DNA from: Mesobacillus subterraneus
GTDB taxonomy: Bacteria > Bacillota > Bacilli > Bacillales > Cytobacillaceae
DNA: 64,000 nucleotides
Direction: 5' to 3'
NCBI RefSeq assembly: GCF_023715485.1
Contig: NZ_JAMBOF010000005.1
Coordinates: 243,042-307,041 of the forward strand
Shown: piece by piece, positions 33,398 through 42,438 of the stretch
Layout of the letters: the number at the start of each line of letters is the position of its first letter
Position numbering within the stretch: position 1 is the stretch's first letter
The notes under the pieces: model-generated
Seen by the model: only the letters and a program-made list of their open reading frames with translations
Told to the model about the DNA's origin: nothing
The model's database searches: none
Made by a program: the position numbers and the translations under genes

Positions 33398-34234
33398 ATG
33401 AACAGAACGATGATTACCGCGACAAATACGCTATCGCAGCTGCAAAAGCAAATGGACATCATCGGCCATAACATGGCCAATATCGATACGGCCGGCTACA
33501 AGCGCCGTGAAGCGAAGTTCACTGACCTGCTTGTGCAGGAATTCAGGAACCAGCCTAATGATCGTCTTGAGCCACAGGACCGGATGACATCTTTCGATAT
33601 CCGCCAGGGTACAGGTGCAAAGCTTGGCCAGGTACAAATGCATTTAGCGCAGGGGGGCCTGAAAACGACGGATCGCTCCCTTGATACCGCCTTTACAGCT
33701 GAAGGCCAATTTTACCGGGTGATGGCGGATGGCGAAGTCCGATTTACGAGAAACGGCGCCTTTTATCTGTCGCCGCTGTCAGATAATGAGACTTTGCTTG
33801 TAAACAGTGATGGTCATGCTATACTTGATGAAAATGACCGGCCAATCACGATTGTCGGAAACGTGAAAAATTTCAGGGTGAACGAAACAGGGCAATTTTC
33901 TGCTGAAAAATATGATGGAACAAGCCAGGACTTCAATCTTGGCGTTTCGCTTGTGAAAAAACCACAGTTTTTGGAGCAGGCGGGCGGCAATCTTTTTGCC
34001 TTGCCCAGGAACGAAAAGGGCGAGCTAATCATGGAAGAGGCCGAGATCCTTACCAATCTGAACGGTGCCTTGAGGAATCAGGTGTCGATCCAGCAGGGTG
34101 TACTCGAGCAATCGAACGTAGATATGAGTAAAGAAATGACGGATCTGATCAATGTGCAGCGCAGTTACCAGTTCCATGCCAAGACGGTTACCATGGCGGA
34201 CCAAATGCTTGGGCTGGTAAACGGAATCCGTTAA
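33398..34234 (+). CDS. flhP: Flagellar hook-basal body protein FlhP
   Basis: Protein of 278 residues, second member of the FlhO/FlhP pair, with the same rod fold: N-terminal LSQLQKQMDIIGHNMANIDTAGYKRRE, central EVRFTRNGAFYLS, and C-terminal EQSNVDMSKEMTDLINVQRSYQF. ATG 33398 is preferred over ATG 33392 because GGGG lies seven bases upstream of it. Start is 48 bp after flhO, same direction. No other flagellar genes lie in the window. Confidence 0.94.
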   Translation: MNRTMITATNTLSQLQKQMDIIGHNMANIDTAGYKRREAKFTDLLVQEFRNQPNDRLEPQDRMTSFDIRQGTGAKLGQVQMHLAQGGLKTTDRSLDTAFTAEGQFYRVMADGEVRFTRNGAFYLSPLSDNETLLVNSDGHAILDENDRPITIVGNVKNFRVNETGQFSAEKYDGTSQDFNLGVSLVKKPQFLEQAGGNLFALPRNEKGELIMEEAEILTNLNGALRNQVSIQQGVLEQSNVDMSKEMTDLINVQRSYQFHAKTVTMADQMLGLVNGIR

Positions 34235-34252
34235 GAGGGGAAGAACAATCAA

Positions 34253-34513
34253 ATGGCTTTGAACAAGAATAATTCAGAAGCGGCAACGCGTGAACAAGTT
34301 AAACAAGAAAAGAAAACACGCGAAAAAAGGAAAAGAATCCGGGTTCGCCTTATTCCGATCTGGCTTCGGATTATTGTTGTCGTAATCCTTTTAGCTGCGA
34401 GCATCGTGCTCGGAGCAATGTTTGGCTATGCTGTCATGGGTGGCGGCGAAGCGAAAGACATTTTTGAAAAATCAACCTGGACTCATATTACGGACTTGGT
34501 TAATAAAGAATAA
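34253..34513 (+). CDS. EpuA-like small membrane protein (annotated elsewhere as RNA polymerase subunit beta family)
   Basis: Protein of 86 residues: a very basic cytoplasmic N-terminus (EKKTREKRKRIRVRLIP), one membrane helix (RIIVVVILLAASIVLGAMFGYAVM) and a short outer tail. This is the pattern of the EpuA family (PF11772), often mislabelled as DNA-directed RNA polymerase subunit beta; it is not a polymerase subunit. It lies 18 bp after flhP with AGAGGGGAAG upstream and is closed by a terminator. Confidence 0.75.
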   Translation: MALNKNNSEAATREQVKQEKKTREKRKRIRVRLIPIWLRIIVVVILLAASIVLGAMFGYAVMGGGEAKDIFEKSTWTHITDLVNKE

Positions 34514-34520
34514 TTTTCAA

Positions 34521-34550
34521 AGGAAGGGAAGTTCCCCTTCCTTTTTATTT
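34521..34550 (+). terminator. Terminator before fabZ
   Basis: Stem AGGAAGGG with CCCTTCCT (around 34521-34542), then TTTTATTTG. Confidence 0.8.
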
Positions 34551-34606
34551 GTTTTTTTTAGTACAATGGATTGTAAGCACCTAATATTAATAGGAGGTAC
34601 TAAAAT

Positions 34607-35029
34607 ATGCTTGATATCACACAAATCAAAGAAATCATTCCACACCGCTATCCATTTTTGCTCGTTGATAAAATCATTGAAATTGAAGAGGGAAAAAGAG
34701 CGGTAGGCATCAAAAATGTAACTGCCAATGAAGAATTTTTCAACGGTCACTTTCCTGATTATCCAGTAATGCCTGGAGTTCTGATTGTAGAAGCTCTCGC
34801 GCAGGTGGGAGCAGTAGCCGTTCTTAAGCTCGAAGAAAACCGCGGTAAAATCGGTTTCTTCGCCGGAATTGATAACTGCCGTTTTAAAAGACAAGTAAAG
34901 CCGGGGGACCAGCTTCGCCTGGAAGTAGAAATGATCAAGCTGCGCGGACCGATTGGAAAAGGCAAAGCCGTCGCTACCGTTGATGGCGAGCTAGCGTGTG
35001 AAGCTGAAATTACGTTTGCGATTAAATAA
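34607..35029 (+). CDS. fabZ: 3-hydroxyacyl-ACP dehydratase FabZ
   Basis: Cytoplasmic enzyme of 140 residues that dehydrates (3R)-hydroxyacyl-ACP to trans-2-enoyl-ACP in fatty acid elongation. The hot-dog fold motifs are intact: [14 protein letters not shown], then [21 protein letters not shown], which holds the catalytic His and Glu, and [21 protein letters not shown] strand ([14 protein letters not shown]). ATG follows AATAGGAGG. B. subtilis has fabZ (ywpB) in the same stretch of the chromosome. Confidence 0.96.
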   Translation: MLDITQIKEIIPHRYPFLLVDKIIEIEEGKRAVGIKNVTANEEFFNGHFPDYPVMPGVLIVEALAQVGAVAVLKLEENRGKIGFFAGIDNCRFKRQVKPGDQLRLEVEMIKLRGPIGKGKAVATVDGELACEAEITFAIK

Positions 35030-35042
35030 AACTTTTTTGCAG

Positions 35043-35074
35043 GAACCCATCGTTAGTATGTATGGGTTCTTTTT
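35043..35074 (+). terminator. Terminator after fabZ
   Basis: Stem GAACCCAT (35043-35050) with ATGGGTTC (35062-35069), then TTTTT. Confidence 0.85.
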
Positions 35075-35214
35075 GCGTTGCCAAAAGACTTAAACGACAT
35101 AATTTAACAAAAAAATCCTCAAAATCATGCAAGTTTTTTTCATTGGTGGGCAATATAACAGCAGACCCGTGCAACAGGTCTTAAAAAACCTACTAATGAA
35201 AGGGGCTTTTACTC

Positions 35215-35523
35215 ATGAAGAAAAAGCTATTAATGCTAATCGGTGGCTCATTGCTATCGGCTATGTTCCTTGCTGGCTGCGCGAATGACCAGGATCCTCC
35301 TCCGGATGATGATGTGGATGTCGAAAATCCAGCAGACAACAACGGAGACATGAACGACAATAATGGTAACGTCGATGATGATGGCATGATCGATGACAAC
35401 AACGGCAATGGCGATACTAACACTGATACAGATGGCGACATGATGGAAGATAACAATGAGCCTGGTGAAGATGTTATTGAAGACCAAAAGGATATGAACG
35501 ACAAAGACAATAAGGATGAGTAA
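35215..35523 (+). CDS. Acidic low-complexity lipoprotein
   Basis: Protein of 102 residues with a clear lipoprotein signal (MKKKLLMLIGGSLLSAMF then LAGC) and a mature part made almost only of Asp, Asn, Gly and Glu. No enzyme domain is present. Such acidic tails are disordered and could bind cations. ATG 35215 follows AAAGGGG. A weak hairpin AGACC/GGTCT near 35164-35180 lies in the leader, and a strong terminator follows. Confidence 0.8.
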   Translation: MKKKLLMLIGGSLLSAMFLAGCANDQDPPPDDDVDVENPADNNGDMNDNNGNVDDDGMIDDNNGNGDTNTDTDGDMMEDNNEPGEDVIEDQKDMNDKDNKDE

Positions 35524-35530
35524 GGAGAAT

Positions 35531-35562
35531 AGGCAGGAATGATTTCCTGCCTATTTTTTTTG
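35531..35562 (+). terminator. Terminator after the acidic lipoprotein gene
   Basis: Perfect 9-bp stem AGGCAGGAA (35531-35539) with TTCCTGCCT (35544-35552), followed by ATTTTTTTT. Confidence 0.88.
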
Positions 35563-35598
35563 CAATAAAAAAACTCCAGCCAGAGAGCAGGAGCCATA

Positions 35599-36033
35599 TT
35601 ATACTTTTTTAGGCTGCAGAATTTTTGGCCGGGAAATGATTTTTTCCCTGAATTCAGCAAGGAGCTCTTCGCCTGATAAACCCTTATCCATCAGATACTC
35701 CAAAAGCTTTTCCGGATAATCGGTTTTTGGTTTTGTCAGCTTTCCGGTCAGCAGTATGCTGGCATGGTTCCTAAGCTTTTTCACGCAGCATACTTTTGTG
35801 GCAAAAGCAGCCGGGTCATTTTCTCGTTTGGTAATGACGACATGGACGATGATTTCTTTGTCATTGTCACACGCATCCTGGAAATACGGAATGTATTTAT
35901 GGTCGGTAAAAGCCTCGACGAGCCAAGTACCCTTATCATCCTCTTTGTTGATAATAAGGCCGTCCTCCATATCGATATCCACTAAAGCATCATCATCAGC
36001 AAGCTGCATTGAAATCAACTTAAACGTCTTCAT
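35599..36033 (-). CDS. ywpF: YwpF-like protein
   Basis: Cytoplasmic protein of 144 residues of the YwpF family, function unknown. The start MKTFKLISMQLADDD, the centre LVEAFTDHKYIPYFQ and the C-terminal KLLEYLMDKGLSGEELL fit that family, and the position between fabZ and ssbB matches B. subtilis. ATG 36033 follows AGGTGG; the GTG at 36042 is inside the ribosome site. It is divergent from ssbB. Confidence 0.8.
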   Translation of the reverse strand: MKTFKLISMQLADDDALVDIDMEDGLIINKEDDKGTWLVEAFTDHKYIPYFQDACDNDKEIIVHVVITKRENDPAAFATKVCCVKKLRNHASILLTGKLTKPKTDYPEKLLEYLMDKGLSGEELLAEFREKIISRPKILQPKKV

Positions 36034-36107
36034 GTCAACCACCTCCCGTAATACTTGTCCAAATTATATCACAGTGTGACCAGAAAGCGAAAAGAAGCCA
36101 TTTGTCG

Positions 36108-36142
36108 AAAGAAAATTTTCCGAATAAGTAAAATTCATTTTT
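36108..36142 (+). promoter_or_regulatory. Possible ComK-box pair upstream of ssbB
   Basis: Box 2, AAAA-N5-TTTT at 36130-36142, is perfect; box 1, AAAGAAAATTTTC at 36108-36120, is imperfect; the gap is 9 bp, against the 8 bp of the short ComK arrangement. ssbB is a ComK target in B. subtilis, which makes this plausible, but AT-rich DNA gives such matches by chance. Confidence 0.35.
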
Positions 36143-36292
36143 GCCCGCATTGCTTGCTGTGAAAAATGAGAAATAAGCTGAACTATGGTTCATTGGCAGG
36201 CCTTTTACCAGGACAAATGACGGTTTTCGACATTTTACTCCGAAAAAAAATAGGAATATGATTGTGCTATAACGGAGAAAGGAGATGAAAAG

Positions 36293-36682
36293 GTGATTAA
36301 TCAAGTAACGCTAGTCGGAAGGCTTGTCAAGGATCCCGAGCTCAAGTGGACTACAGACGGAAAGGGCGTTTCCAACGTAACGCTTGCGGTGAACAGGCAT
36401 TACAAAAATGCGAACGGGGAAATTGAAGCTGATTTTGTCCACTGCACGCTCTGGGGCAAAACGGCGGAGAATACATCCCAATTCTGCAGGAAGGGCTCGG
36501 TAATAGGAGTGACGGGCCGGATCCAGACCCGCCATTACGAGAACCAGGAAGGCAAACGAGTCTATGTAACGGAAGTCGTTGCTGAAGGAGTAAGATTCTT
36601 AAGTTCAAAACAAAATTCCACACGGGAAAGCGAGCAAAACATTGCGCCACCGTTGCAAAGAGAGGAGCTTCCATTTGCATAG
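36293..36682 (+). CDS. ssbB: Single-stranded DNA-binding protein SsbB
   Basis: OB-fold protein of 129 residues that coats single-stranded DNA, in B. subtilis mainly incoming DNA during competence. Family pattern: NQVTLVGRLVKDPELKWT, VTLAVNRHYKNANGEIEADF, TLWGKTAENTSQFCRKGS and RIQTRHYENQEGKRVYVTEV. It lacks the long acidic tail typical of the essential SsbA and ends in ELPFA. GTG start behind AAAGGAG. The position next to ywpF agrees with ywpH/ssbB. Confidence 0.92.
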   Translation: MINQVTLVGRLVKDPELKWTTDGKGVSNVTLAVNRHYKNANGEIEADFVHCTLWGKTAENTSQFCRKGSVIGVTGRIQTRHYENQEGKRVYVTEVVAEGVRFLSSKQNSTRESEQNIAPPLQREELPFA

Positions 36683-36881
36683 CGAAAATGAATCACTCGA
36701 AAAGCTGCTGGTCAGCCTGATTAAAATGGTTGGAAAATCAAATGAGAAGATCGACGAACTTTCTAAGCGCGTCCGCCAGCTCGAAATGGCCTCCAAAGAA
36801 CAGCAAATCAACCGCGTCTACTCCTTCATAGCCGAACCTCCACGACCAAACTCAAGCAAGAAAGAATACGCAAGACAGTAG
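36675..36881 (+). CDS. Small coiled-coil protein overlapping ssbB
   Basis: Protein of 68 residues starting at TTG 36675 behind AGAGGAG, overlapping the end of ssbB by 8 bp, so probably translated by coupling. Residues 5-45 form a likely coiled coil (LEKLLVSLIKMVGKSNEKIDELSKRVRQLE in heptad spacing), with a basic polar tail. No family recognised. The frame open from 36642 is not supported. Confidence 0.6.
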   Translation: MHSENESLEKLLVSLIKMVGKSNEKIDELSKRVRQLEMASKEQQINRVYSFIAEPPRPNSSKKEYARQ

Positions 36882-36974
36882 GCACGAAGACATTTTCCTC
36901 GAAAAAACTGCACAAAAAAAATCTGCAAGAGAGAAATTCAATAACCAATCTCCAATATACCCTCCATTTTTATG

Positions 36975-37001
36975 CCGGCTTTTTGTTAGCCGGTTTTTTT
37001 A
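36975..37001. terminator. Terminator between convergent genes
   Basis: Stem CCGGCT (36975-36980) with AGCCGG (36988-36993), followed by seven T on the plus strand and by AT-rich DNA on the minus strand. Confidence 0.82.
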
Positions 37002-37035
37002 TTTTTATATCAAAAACCTTAGTGTGGCTGAAATC

Positions 37036-37518
37036 TTAACTGTCGTTTAAAAGATCCTCTATCCAAACAATACCCATAAAAACAAGCCATACTGTTAATG
37101 GCATGGCCAAACTTTTAATAGCTTGCAACCAATTATAATTTTTATTATTCTTTTGTAAAAATCTATCTGTAATAAAAAACAATATAGAGGCACCTAAACT
37201 GTACAAGTGAAATACTAGGCCAAAAACTAAGTGCAAAAGACCAGAGATCATTATTTCGGATTTTTCATTTTTTATTTTAGTTGAAATAAATTCACTGACT
37301 TTATCACTAATAATAGAGGTGAAAACCCCATAAATTAAAATAACTGGAAAACTATACATCATATAAATAGGCGTAACTGTTACCATATAAAATAAATAAT
37401 TTGGTATTGAAGTAATCGTTTCGCCAAATGGATTTGGCAGGATTAGCCCCAACAAAATTGCAAATAGAGACCCGGAAACAGATGCCGAAATAATTTTCCT
37501 TGATAAAATTTTGATCAC
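37036..37518 (-). CDS. Polytopic membrane protein, possibly UPF0715-like
   Basis: Protein of 160 residues with four or five hydrophobic helices; the loop PVILIYGVFTSIISDKVSEFIS recalls UPF0715 proteins such as YwlA, but I cannot confirm this. AT-rich relative to both neighbours, which suggests recent gain. The start is uncertain: GTG 37518 has only a weak ribosome site (CTGGG) upstream. It is read in the same direction as ywqA, whose terminator lies between them. Confidence 0.6.
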   Translation of the reverse strand: MIKILSRKIISASVSGSLFAILLGLILPNPFGETITSIPNYLFYMVTVTPIYMMYSFPVILIYGVFTSIISDKVSEFISTKIKNEKSEIMISGLLHLVFGLVFHLYSLGASILFFITDRFLQKNNKNYNWLQAIKSLAMPLTVWLVFMGIVWIEDLLNDS

Positions 37519-37544
37519 CCCAGTATCTTGTTAGTTCATACAAG

Positions 37545-37575
37545 AACCAGTACCCATTCAAGGTACTGGTTTTCT
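37545..37575. terminator. Terminator downstream of ywqA
   Basis: Perfect 10-bp stem AACCAGTACC (37545-37554) with GGTACTGGTT (37562-37571). TTCTTG follows on both strands. Confidence 0.7.
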
Positions 37576-37579
37576 TGAT

Positions 37580-40408
37580 CTATGACAAAAACACCAAATC
37601 ATGCAGTTCATCGGTCGATAGCTCGGTGATCCAGCTGTCGCTCTGGATGATCTGGTCGTTCAAGGACTGCTTTTTCTCGAGCATGGCGTCGATTTTTTCC
37701 TCGAGTGTTCCGGTGCTGATCAGCTTGTGCACGTGGACGAAGCGGTTCTGACCGATACGGTAAGCGCGGTCCGTTGCCTGGTTCTCAACAGCCGGATTCC
37801 ACCAGCGGTCGTAGTGGACAACGTGATTTGCTGCTGTCAGGTTGAGTCCGGTACCGCCAGCCTTCAATGAAAGCAGGAATACAGGGAACTCGCGGTTCTG
37901 GAACCTGGTAATCAGCTCATCGCGCTTCGCCTTAGGAAGGCTGCCGTTCAGGAACGGTACCTCGATGCCGAATTCCTTCTTCAAAGCAGACTGGATCATT
38001 TCGCCCATTCCGATGTACTGGGTAAAAATGATGCAGCTTTCTTCCTGATCAAGCACGGCACGGATAAGCTCGATCATCTTCTCCATTTTCGCGGAACGGT
38101 CAATCAGCTGCTTCGGATTTTCCTCTTTCAAATAAAGGGCAGGGTGGTTGCACAGCTGCTTCAGCCTGCTCAATAGCTGTAAGATCAACCCCTTGCGCTC
38201 GAAGCTTGATAACTGTTCGATTTGCGCAAAAGTATCCTTAACCAGCTGCTCATATAATGAAGCCTGTTCAGCGGACAGCGGGCAGTATTCCTTCTGCTCG
38301 ACCTTGTCTGGCAGATTCAACGCTACATCTTCATCCTTCTTCGTCCGTCTCAGCAAAAACGGCTTGATCAATGACTGTAGCTGAGTGATTTTTTCCTTCT
38401 TGTCTTCCTTTTCAATTGGCAAAATGAATTGCTTCTGGAACTGCCCAGCGCTGCCGAGATAGCTGCGATTCGTGAAGTCGAAGATCGACCATAACTCTGA
38501 CAAACGGTTCTCCATTGGCGTACCGGTCAGGGCGATGTGATGCTTGCCCTTAAGCTTCCTAACTGCACGCGACTGCTTCGTATCGGCATTCTTGATATTC
38601 TGCGCCTCGTCAATCGCAATGCTGCTCCATTCGACGCCTTCAAGTTCCTCGAAGTCCAGATGCGTCAGGCCATAAGATGTCAGGACAATATCCGATTCCA
38701 TCGCTTCTTCGTTAAAAAGAGCGCCCTTCAGGCGATTCGGCCCGTAATGGAGGTGGACTCGCAAATCCGGAGCAAACCGCTCCACTTCCTTTTGCCAGTT
38801 GCCGAGCACGGAAGTAGGGCAGATGATCAACGCCGGATGGCCGTCGTTTTCCTGCTCCTTCACTGACAGCAAATACGAAATCAGCTGGATCGTTTTCCCA
38901 AGTCCCATGTCATCAGCAAGCAAAGCGCCAAAGCCATACTTACGCAGGAATAATAGCCAGTTCATCCCGAGTTTCTGGTAAGGCCGCAATTCGCCGTGCA
39001 ATCCCGCAGGCACTGGCGTATCCGGAATTTCCTTCGTTTCAGACAACTGCTTCATCATCTGCTTCCAGTGGCGGTTCAGTTCAATCTGGATTTTCGCGAA
39101 TGCTCGCGGATCATCGAGTCCGTCTCCAGCCTCGCCATCCTCCTCAGACAGCTCCTGCTGCAAAAGGTCGCGAATGTGCAAGCCTTCCTTATCCGCTTTC
39201 TTCATCAAATCCTGGATCTGGCGGATGAATCCGTGATCAAGCTTGATCCAGCGACCCTTCAAATAGACAAGTCGTCGCTTTTCATTCACAAGGCGCTGGA
39301 ACTCGTCCTCGCTCAGGTCAACGCCATTCATAGAAAAACGCCAGTCATAATCGAGCATCGCATTCAAGCCGACAAACGAGCGGCGGTAACCAGTCTGACC
39401 CTTCAGGCGAGCCTTCACCTTGAGGCTCGCATTTTTGACCGCTTCCCACCAGGAAGGGAGGAGAATCTCGATACCAAGCGCAATCAATGTCTCGCTCGCT
39501 TCCGTTAAAAACATCCACGCTTCATCTTCAGTAAGAGTGGATTTCAGGCGCCCGTCTTCCTCAATCCATGGAAAAATGTTGGCGAGCCGTTTTTCTTCAT
39601 CTTCAACCTTCTCGCTAAAATCATCCCAGCCAGCCGGGTAACTTTCGTAATCCCGCGCCTCGATCATCATCGGCTCATCTTTCCCGCGCAAAAATAACCC
39701 CAGCTTCCAATCGCCAAGATCATCAATCGGCTCCTCCAGGCGCATCCCAATCGAAAACGGCGCCGGATTCTCCTTCAAGCCGATCCACTCAAGCCAGCGG
39801 TCCTCATCAAAATACCCAGCCAGCTGCGAACCTGAGAGCTGCTTATTGCGCAGCACGTCAAGCTTATCGCCAAGCAAATACTTCATCGTCTCATTTTCAT
39901 GGAAGTAGGATTCCAAAGCATTGTGGAATAGATCCGCAACAAACTCACGAACCTCCACATCTTCATCCTTACCGTTAATTTTTTCATCCCAAAAAGGCTC
40001 ATGGAACTCATCAAGCACACTCACAGGAAGCTTCCAGCGAAAATCCTCGCCGTCAAGCTGCGAAAAATCGGGATGCCATTCCTTCGCCAAAATCGCATCA
40101 TAGACAGAATGGGCCGTAGAAAGGCAAATGTCGCCAAGCTCATCCCATTCCCACTCAACAAGACGGTTGAAGCTCTCCTCGCCAAAGAGGGTGACAAGCT
40201 GCCAAGCACTCAACGTCACACCCTCAGTGCTGCCCCATTTGTCACTATCAATCATCGTACCGTAATAACTTTCCTTATGGCGGAAGAAAAGCAGCTTCTT
40301 CCACTCAGCTATATTAAGGCCAAAGCCGTTAAAATCCTCAGCACTCAAAAAATAACGCCCGCCAGCAATCGGCATTACATTTATTCTGATCTGCTTAATC
40401 TCAAGCAT
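37580..40408 (-). CDS. ywqA: SNF2-family DEAD/DEAH-like helicase YwqA
   Basis: ATP-dependent DNA translocase of 942 residues. The N-terminal 470 residues carry the bacterial SNF2-associated region; the motor follows, with Walker A LLADDMGLGKTIQLISYLL, motif II IAIDEAQNIKN, motif III LTGTPMENRL, and C-terminal helicase motifs LSLKAGGTGLNLTAANHV and HYDRWWNPAVENQATDRAYR (motif VI). ATG 40408 follows AAAGGAGGTG. ywqB lies directly upstream in the same direction, as in B. subtilis; helicase plus SWIM protein is a common pair, thought to act on DNA or chromatin-like complexes, without a proven role. Confidence 0.94.
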   Translation of the reverse strand: MLEIKQIRINVMPIAGGRYFLSAEDFNGFGLNIAEWKKLLFFRHKESYYGTMIDSDKWGSTEGVTLSAWQLVTLFGEESFNRLVEWEWDELGDICLSTAHSVYDAILAKEWHPDFSQLDGEDFRWKLPVSVLDEFHEPFWDEKINGKDEDVEVREFVADLFHNALESYFHENETMKYLLGDKLDVLRNKQLSGSQLAGYFDEDRWLEWIGLKENPAPFSIGMRLEEPIDDLGDWKLGLFLRGKDEPMMIEARDYESYPAGWDDFSEKVEDEEKRLANIFPWIEEDGRLKSTLTEDEAWMFLTEASETLIALGIEILLPSWWEAVKNASLKVKARLKGQTGYRRSFVGLNAMLDYDWRFSMNGVDLSEDEFQRLVNEKRRLVYLKGRWIKLDHGFIRQIQDLMKKADKEGLHIRDLLQQELSEEDGEAGDGLDDPRAFAKIQIELNRHWKQMMKQLSETKEIPDTPVPAGLHGELRPYQKLGMNWLLFLRKYGFGALLADDMGLGKTIQLISYLLSVKEQENDGHPALIICPTSVLGNWQKEVERFAPDLRVHLHYGPNRLKGALFNEEAMESDIVLTSYGLTHLDFEELEGVEWSSIAIDEAQNIKNADTKQSRAVRKLKGKHHIALTGTPMENRLSELWSIFDFTNRSYLGSAGQFQKQFILPIEKEDKKEKITQLQSLIKPFLLRRTKKDEDVALNLPDKVEQKEYCPLSAEQASLYEQLVKDTFAQIEQLSSFERKGLILQLLSRLKQLCNHPALYLKEENPKQLIDRSAKMEKMIELIRAVLDQEESCIIFTQYIGMGEMIQSALKKEFGIEVPFLNGSLPKAKRDELITRFQNREFPVFLLSLKAGGTGLNLTAANHVVHYDRWWNPAVENQATDRAYRIGQNRFVHVHKLISTGTLEEKIDAMLEKKQSLNDQIIQSDSWITELSTDELHDLVFLS

Positions 40409-40496
40409 CGAATGCACCTCCTTTAGTCGAGGGTTTTATTTTCAGTATTGCCTCTATCAGTTTTGATGGTGCCGTATAACCGTCAACACCACTTCA

Positions 40497-42125
40497 TCAC
40501 TCAACCTCAATCAACTTGCTCCGCGTGCATTCCTCATGGAAAGCGCGCAGTCGCTTCGTCCGCACCAGCAGCTTGTCAAAAAAGGCTTCCCACTCGGGCG
40601 TTCTCTTTAGCTTTTTATAGACGGTGCGCAGTTTTTTCAGCACTCGCGCGGCCTGCTTGTAGCTGCTGCGGTTCTTCATATCAACGAGGTCGCCGATCAT
40701 CTGGTGATACAACGGAATCAAAACCTCCGGCGCTTCCTTTTGTAACACTTTAAGACGATCGTTTGAGATTGAATTGTATTCAAACCCAAAATACGACTGC
40801 AATTCGCCCCACTGTTCGTATTGGCCTTTTTCAAATAAGGAATCTTCATATTCGTAAAAGCTGTAAGGCATTGCCTGTGCGAGCGCGCGGTCATACAGCT
40901 CGCCGCGGCCGATTTCCCGGGTATAGGCGCCAATCAGCTTCAATGCATATCGGGTGAACTTTTTGCAGGTGTAGTATTCACCGAGATGTTTCAGGTAATT
41001 GCGCAGCTGCTGGACAAGGTAGTCGATGAACGGCCCCATCCTGCTCCATTCACGCTGCGCCCTAAAGCCATCAAGCCAGTAGAACATATAAGGAAGCGAA
41101 TCAACTGACAGAGCAGCAAACCGCTTCAACGCTTCGCCATCCTGCTTGGCTAAAATCAGCTGGTGGATCAGCGCGATTTCTTCAATAATATCCCGTTTTT
41201 CATCCCCGAACCTTTCAAGACGCCCCCGTTCCTCATCACGCCATCCGCCATTTTTAAAAAGCTTTTCCCATAACAAACGATATAAATCAATCCGCTCATA
41301 GCCAGCGGCAGAAACCGGAACAGTCAAACCAATCGACTCATTCTTGATTTTCTCTAAAAAAGCGTCGAACGAAAACGGCATCGTGTTAAAAGCAAGCCGG
41401 TCAACGTATTCCTCGGCATCATTGAAAAGGTCCTCAAACAACGGCCGGTAGTACCGGTCCATCGTAACGTCCTCGTCATGACCGAGCTCTCGCGCCATTT
41501 CGGAAAGCAAATTAAACGAATAAACCGCACCCGCTATCATATAGAGGTTTTTCCAAACCGTCTCGAGCGGGGCAGAAACTTCAACACGGCGGATATAAGT
41601 CCGAAATAATCCTGGAACAACATAAGGCTTCGGCTCACCCTGACCCTTCATGATCTCATCGAAGCCTTCCTTAAAGGAAGCAATCCACTGCTCATAATCA
41701 TGGCCCGAGCGACTGTCCTTCTTAACCAGATCCTTCGCCCTCTGCAGTCCCCATTTTTCCGCGTCGATCTGCTCCCTGGCAGGCTTGCGCCAGGCTTCAA
41801 CCCAGTCGGAAACGCTCGCCACATCACCATAGGCTTGAAAAAACGCAGCCAGGCGATGCCGGCAAAATGAATCAGCAGGGCAGGTGCAGCTACTTTCAAG
41901 AAGGTTGGTCACATTTATGTACACACGAACCGGTGTCACATCCTGGACCGTCGCCCAAATTGACTTCACCATATACTTCAGGTGGTGGACCGTTCCCTGG
42001 CGATACAGCATCAGACCCTTCTGGACAAGGCGCGCATCCTCTTCGACCTCGGCCTTGAGCATCGTATTCAGTTTTGCGGCGGCTTCTTTTAAAATCGGAG
42101 CCTGATTCTCAGGTATGACAGCCAC
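40497..42125 (-). CDS. ywqB: SWIM zinc-finger protein YwqB
   Basis: Protein of about 542 residues with a SWIM zinc finger near 75-95 (SSCTCPADSFCRHRLA, the C-x-C...C-x-H ligand set). The remaining 430 residues are mostly helical and specific to this family. Start is set at GTG 42125 because GGGAGGA lies about six bases upstream; ATG 42131 touches that site and GTG 42146 precedes it. It stands 88 bp ahead of ywqA in the same direction, presumably one transcription unit. Confidence 0.9.
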   Translation of the reverse strand: MAVIPENQAPILKEAAAKLNTMLKAEVEEDARLVQKGLMLYRQGTVHHLKYMVKSIWATVQDVTPVRVYINVTNLLESSCTCPADSFCRHRLAAFFQAYGDVASVSDWVEAWRKPAREQIDAEKWGLQRAKDLVKKDSRSGHDYEQWIASFKEGFDEIMKGQGEPKPYVVPGLFRTYIRRVEVSAPLETVWKNLYMIAGAVYSFNLLSEMARELGHDEDVTMDRYYRPLFEDLFNDAEEYVDRLAFNTMPFSFDAFLEKIKNESIGLTVPVSAAGYERIDLYRLLWEKLFKNGGWRDEERGRLERFGDEKRDIIEEIALIHQLILAKQDGEALKRFAALSVDSLPYMFYWLDGFRAQREWSRMGPFIDYLVQQLRNYLKHLGEYYTCKKFTRYALKLIGAYTREIGRGELYDRALAQAMPYSFYEYEDSLFEKGQYEQWGELQSYFGFEYNSISNDRLKVLQKEAPEVLIPLYHQMIGDLVDMKNRSSYKQAARVLKKLRTVYKKLKRTPEWEAFFDKLLVRTKRLRAFHEECTRSKLIEVE

Positions 42126-42438
42126 AACCATTCCTCCCGTTCCCACAGCAACTCTCGTTCATTCACCAAGTGAAATTCATGTTTTTAATTAATTTAGCCA
42201 TATTTCGACAAGACGATAGGAGAAGCAATGTTAAAATCTTATATAAGATAAATTTTTAAAATACGGAAAAAAACATATTCTTCTATTATACCCAAAAATG
42301 AGCTATTCGAGGAGGGGAATATGCGATTTCAAAAAAAGAGAAAAGAAACATCCGAAAAATAATTAAGTTATTATTTTAATATTGGAATTTTTTCATATAA
42401 AATAAAGATAGATATAACCATAACCTGGGGGACAAACG
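42126..42438. other. Divergent intergenic region
   Basis: AT-rich region holding the promoters of ywqB and of the YIP1-like gene. One 13-codon open frame (ATG 42321, stop 42360) follows a very good ribosome site GAGGAGGGGAAT; it codes for a basic peptide (MRFQKKRKETSEK) and may be a leader peptide or chance. Confidence 0.45.

Noticed and set aside
35164..35210. Riboswitch-like leader before the acidic lipoprotein
   Set aside because: Only a short AGACC/GGTCT stem is visible, with no aptamer core or terminator/antiterminator pair.
42321..42362. 13-codon basic peptide with strong ribosome site
   Set aside because: Too short to support as a gene; kept only as a note in the intergenic entry.
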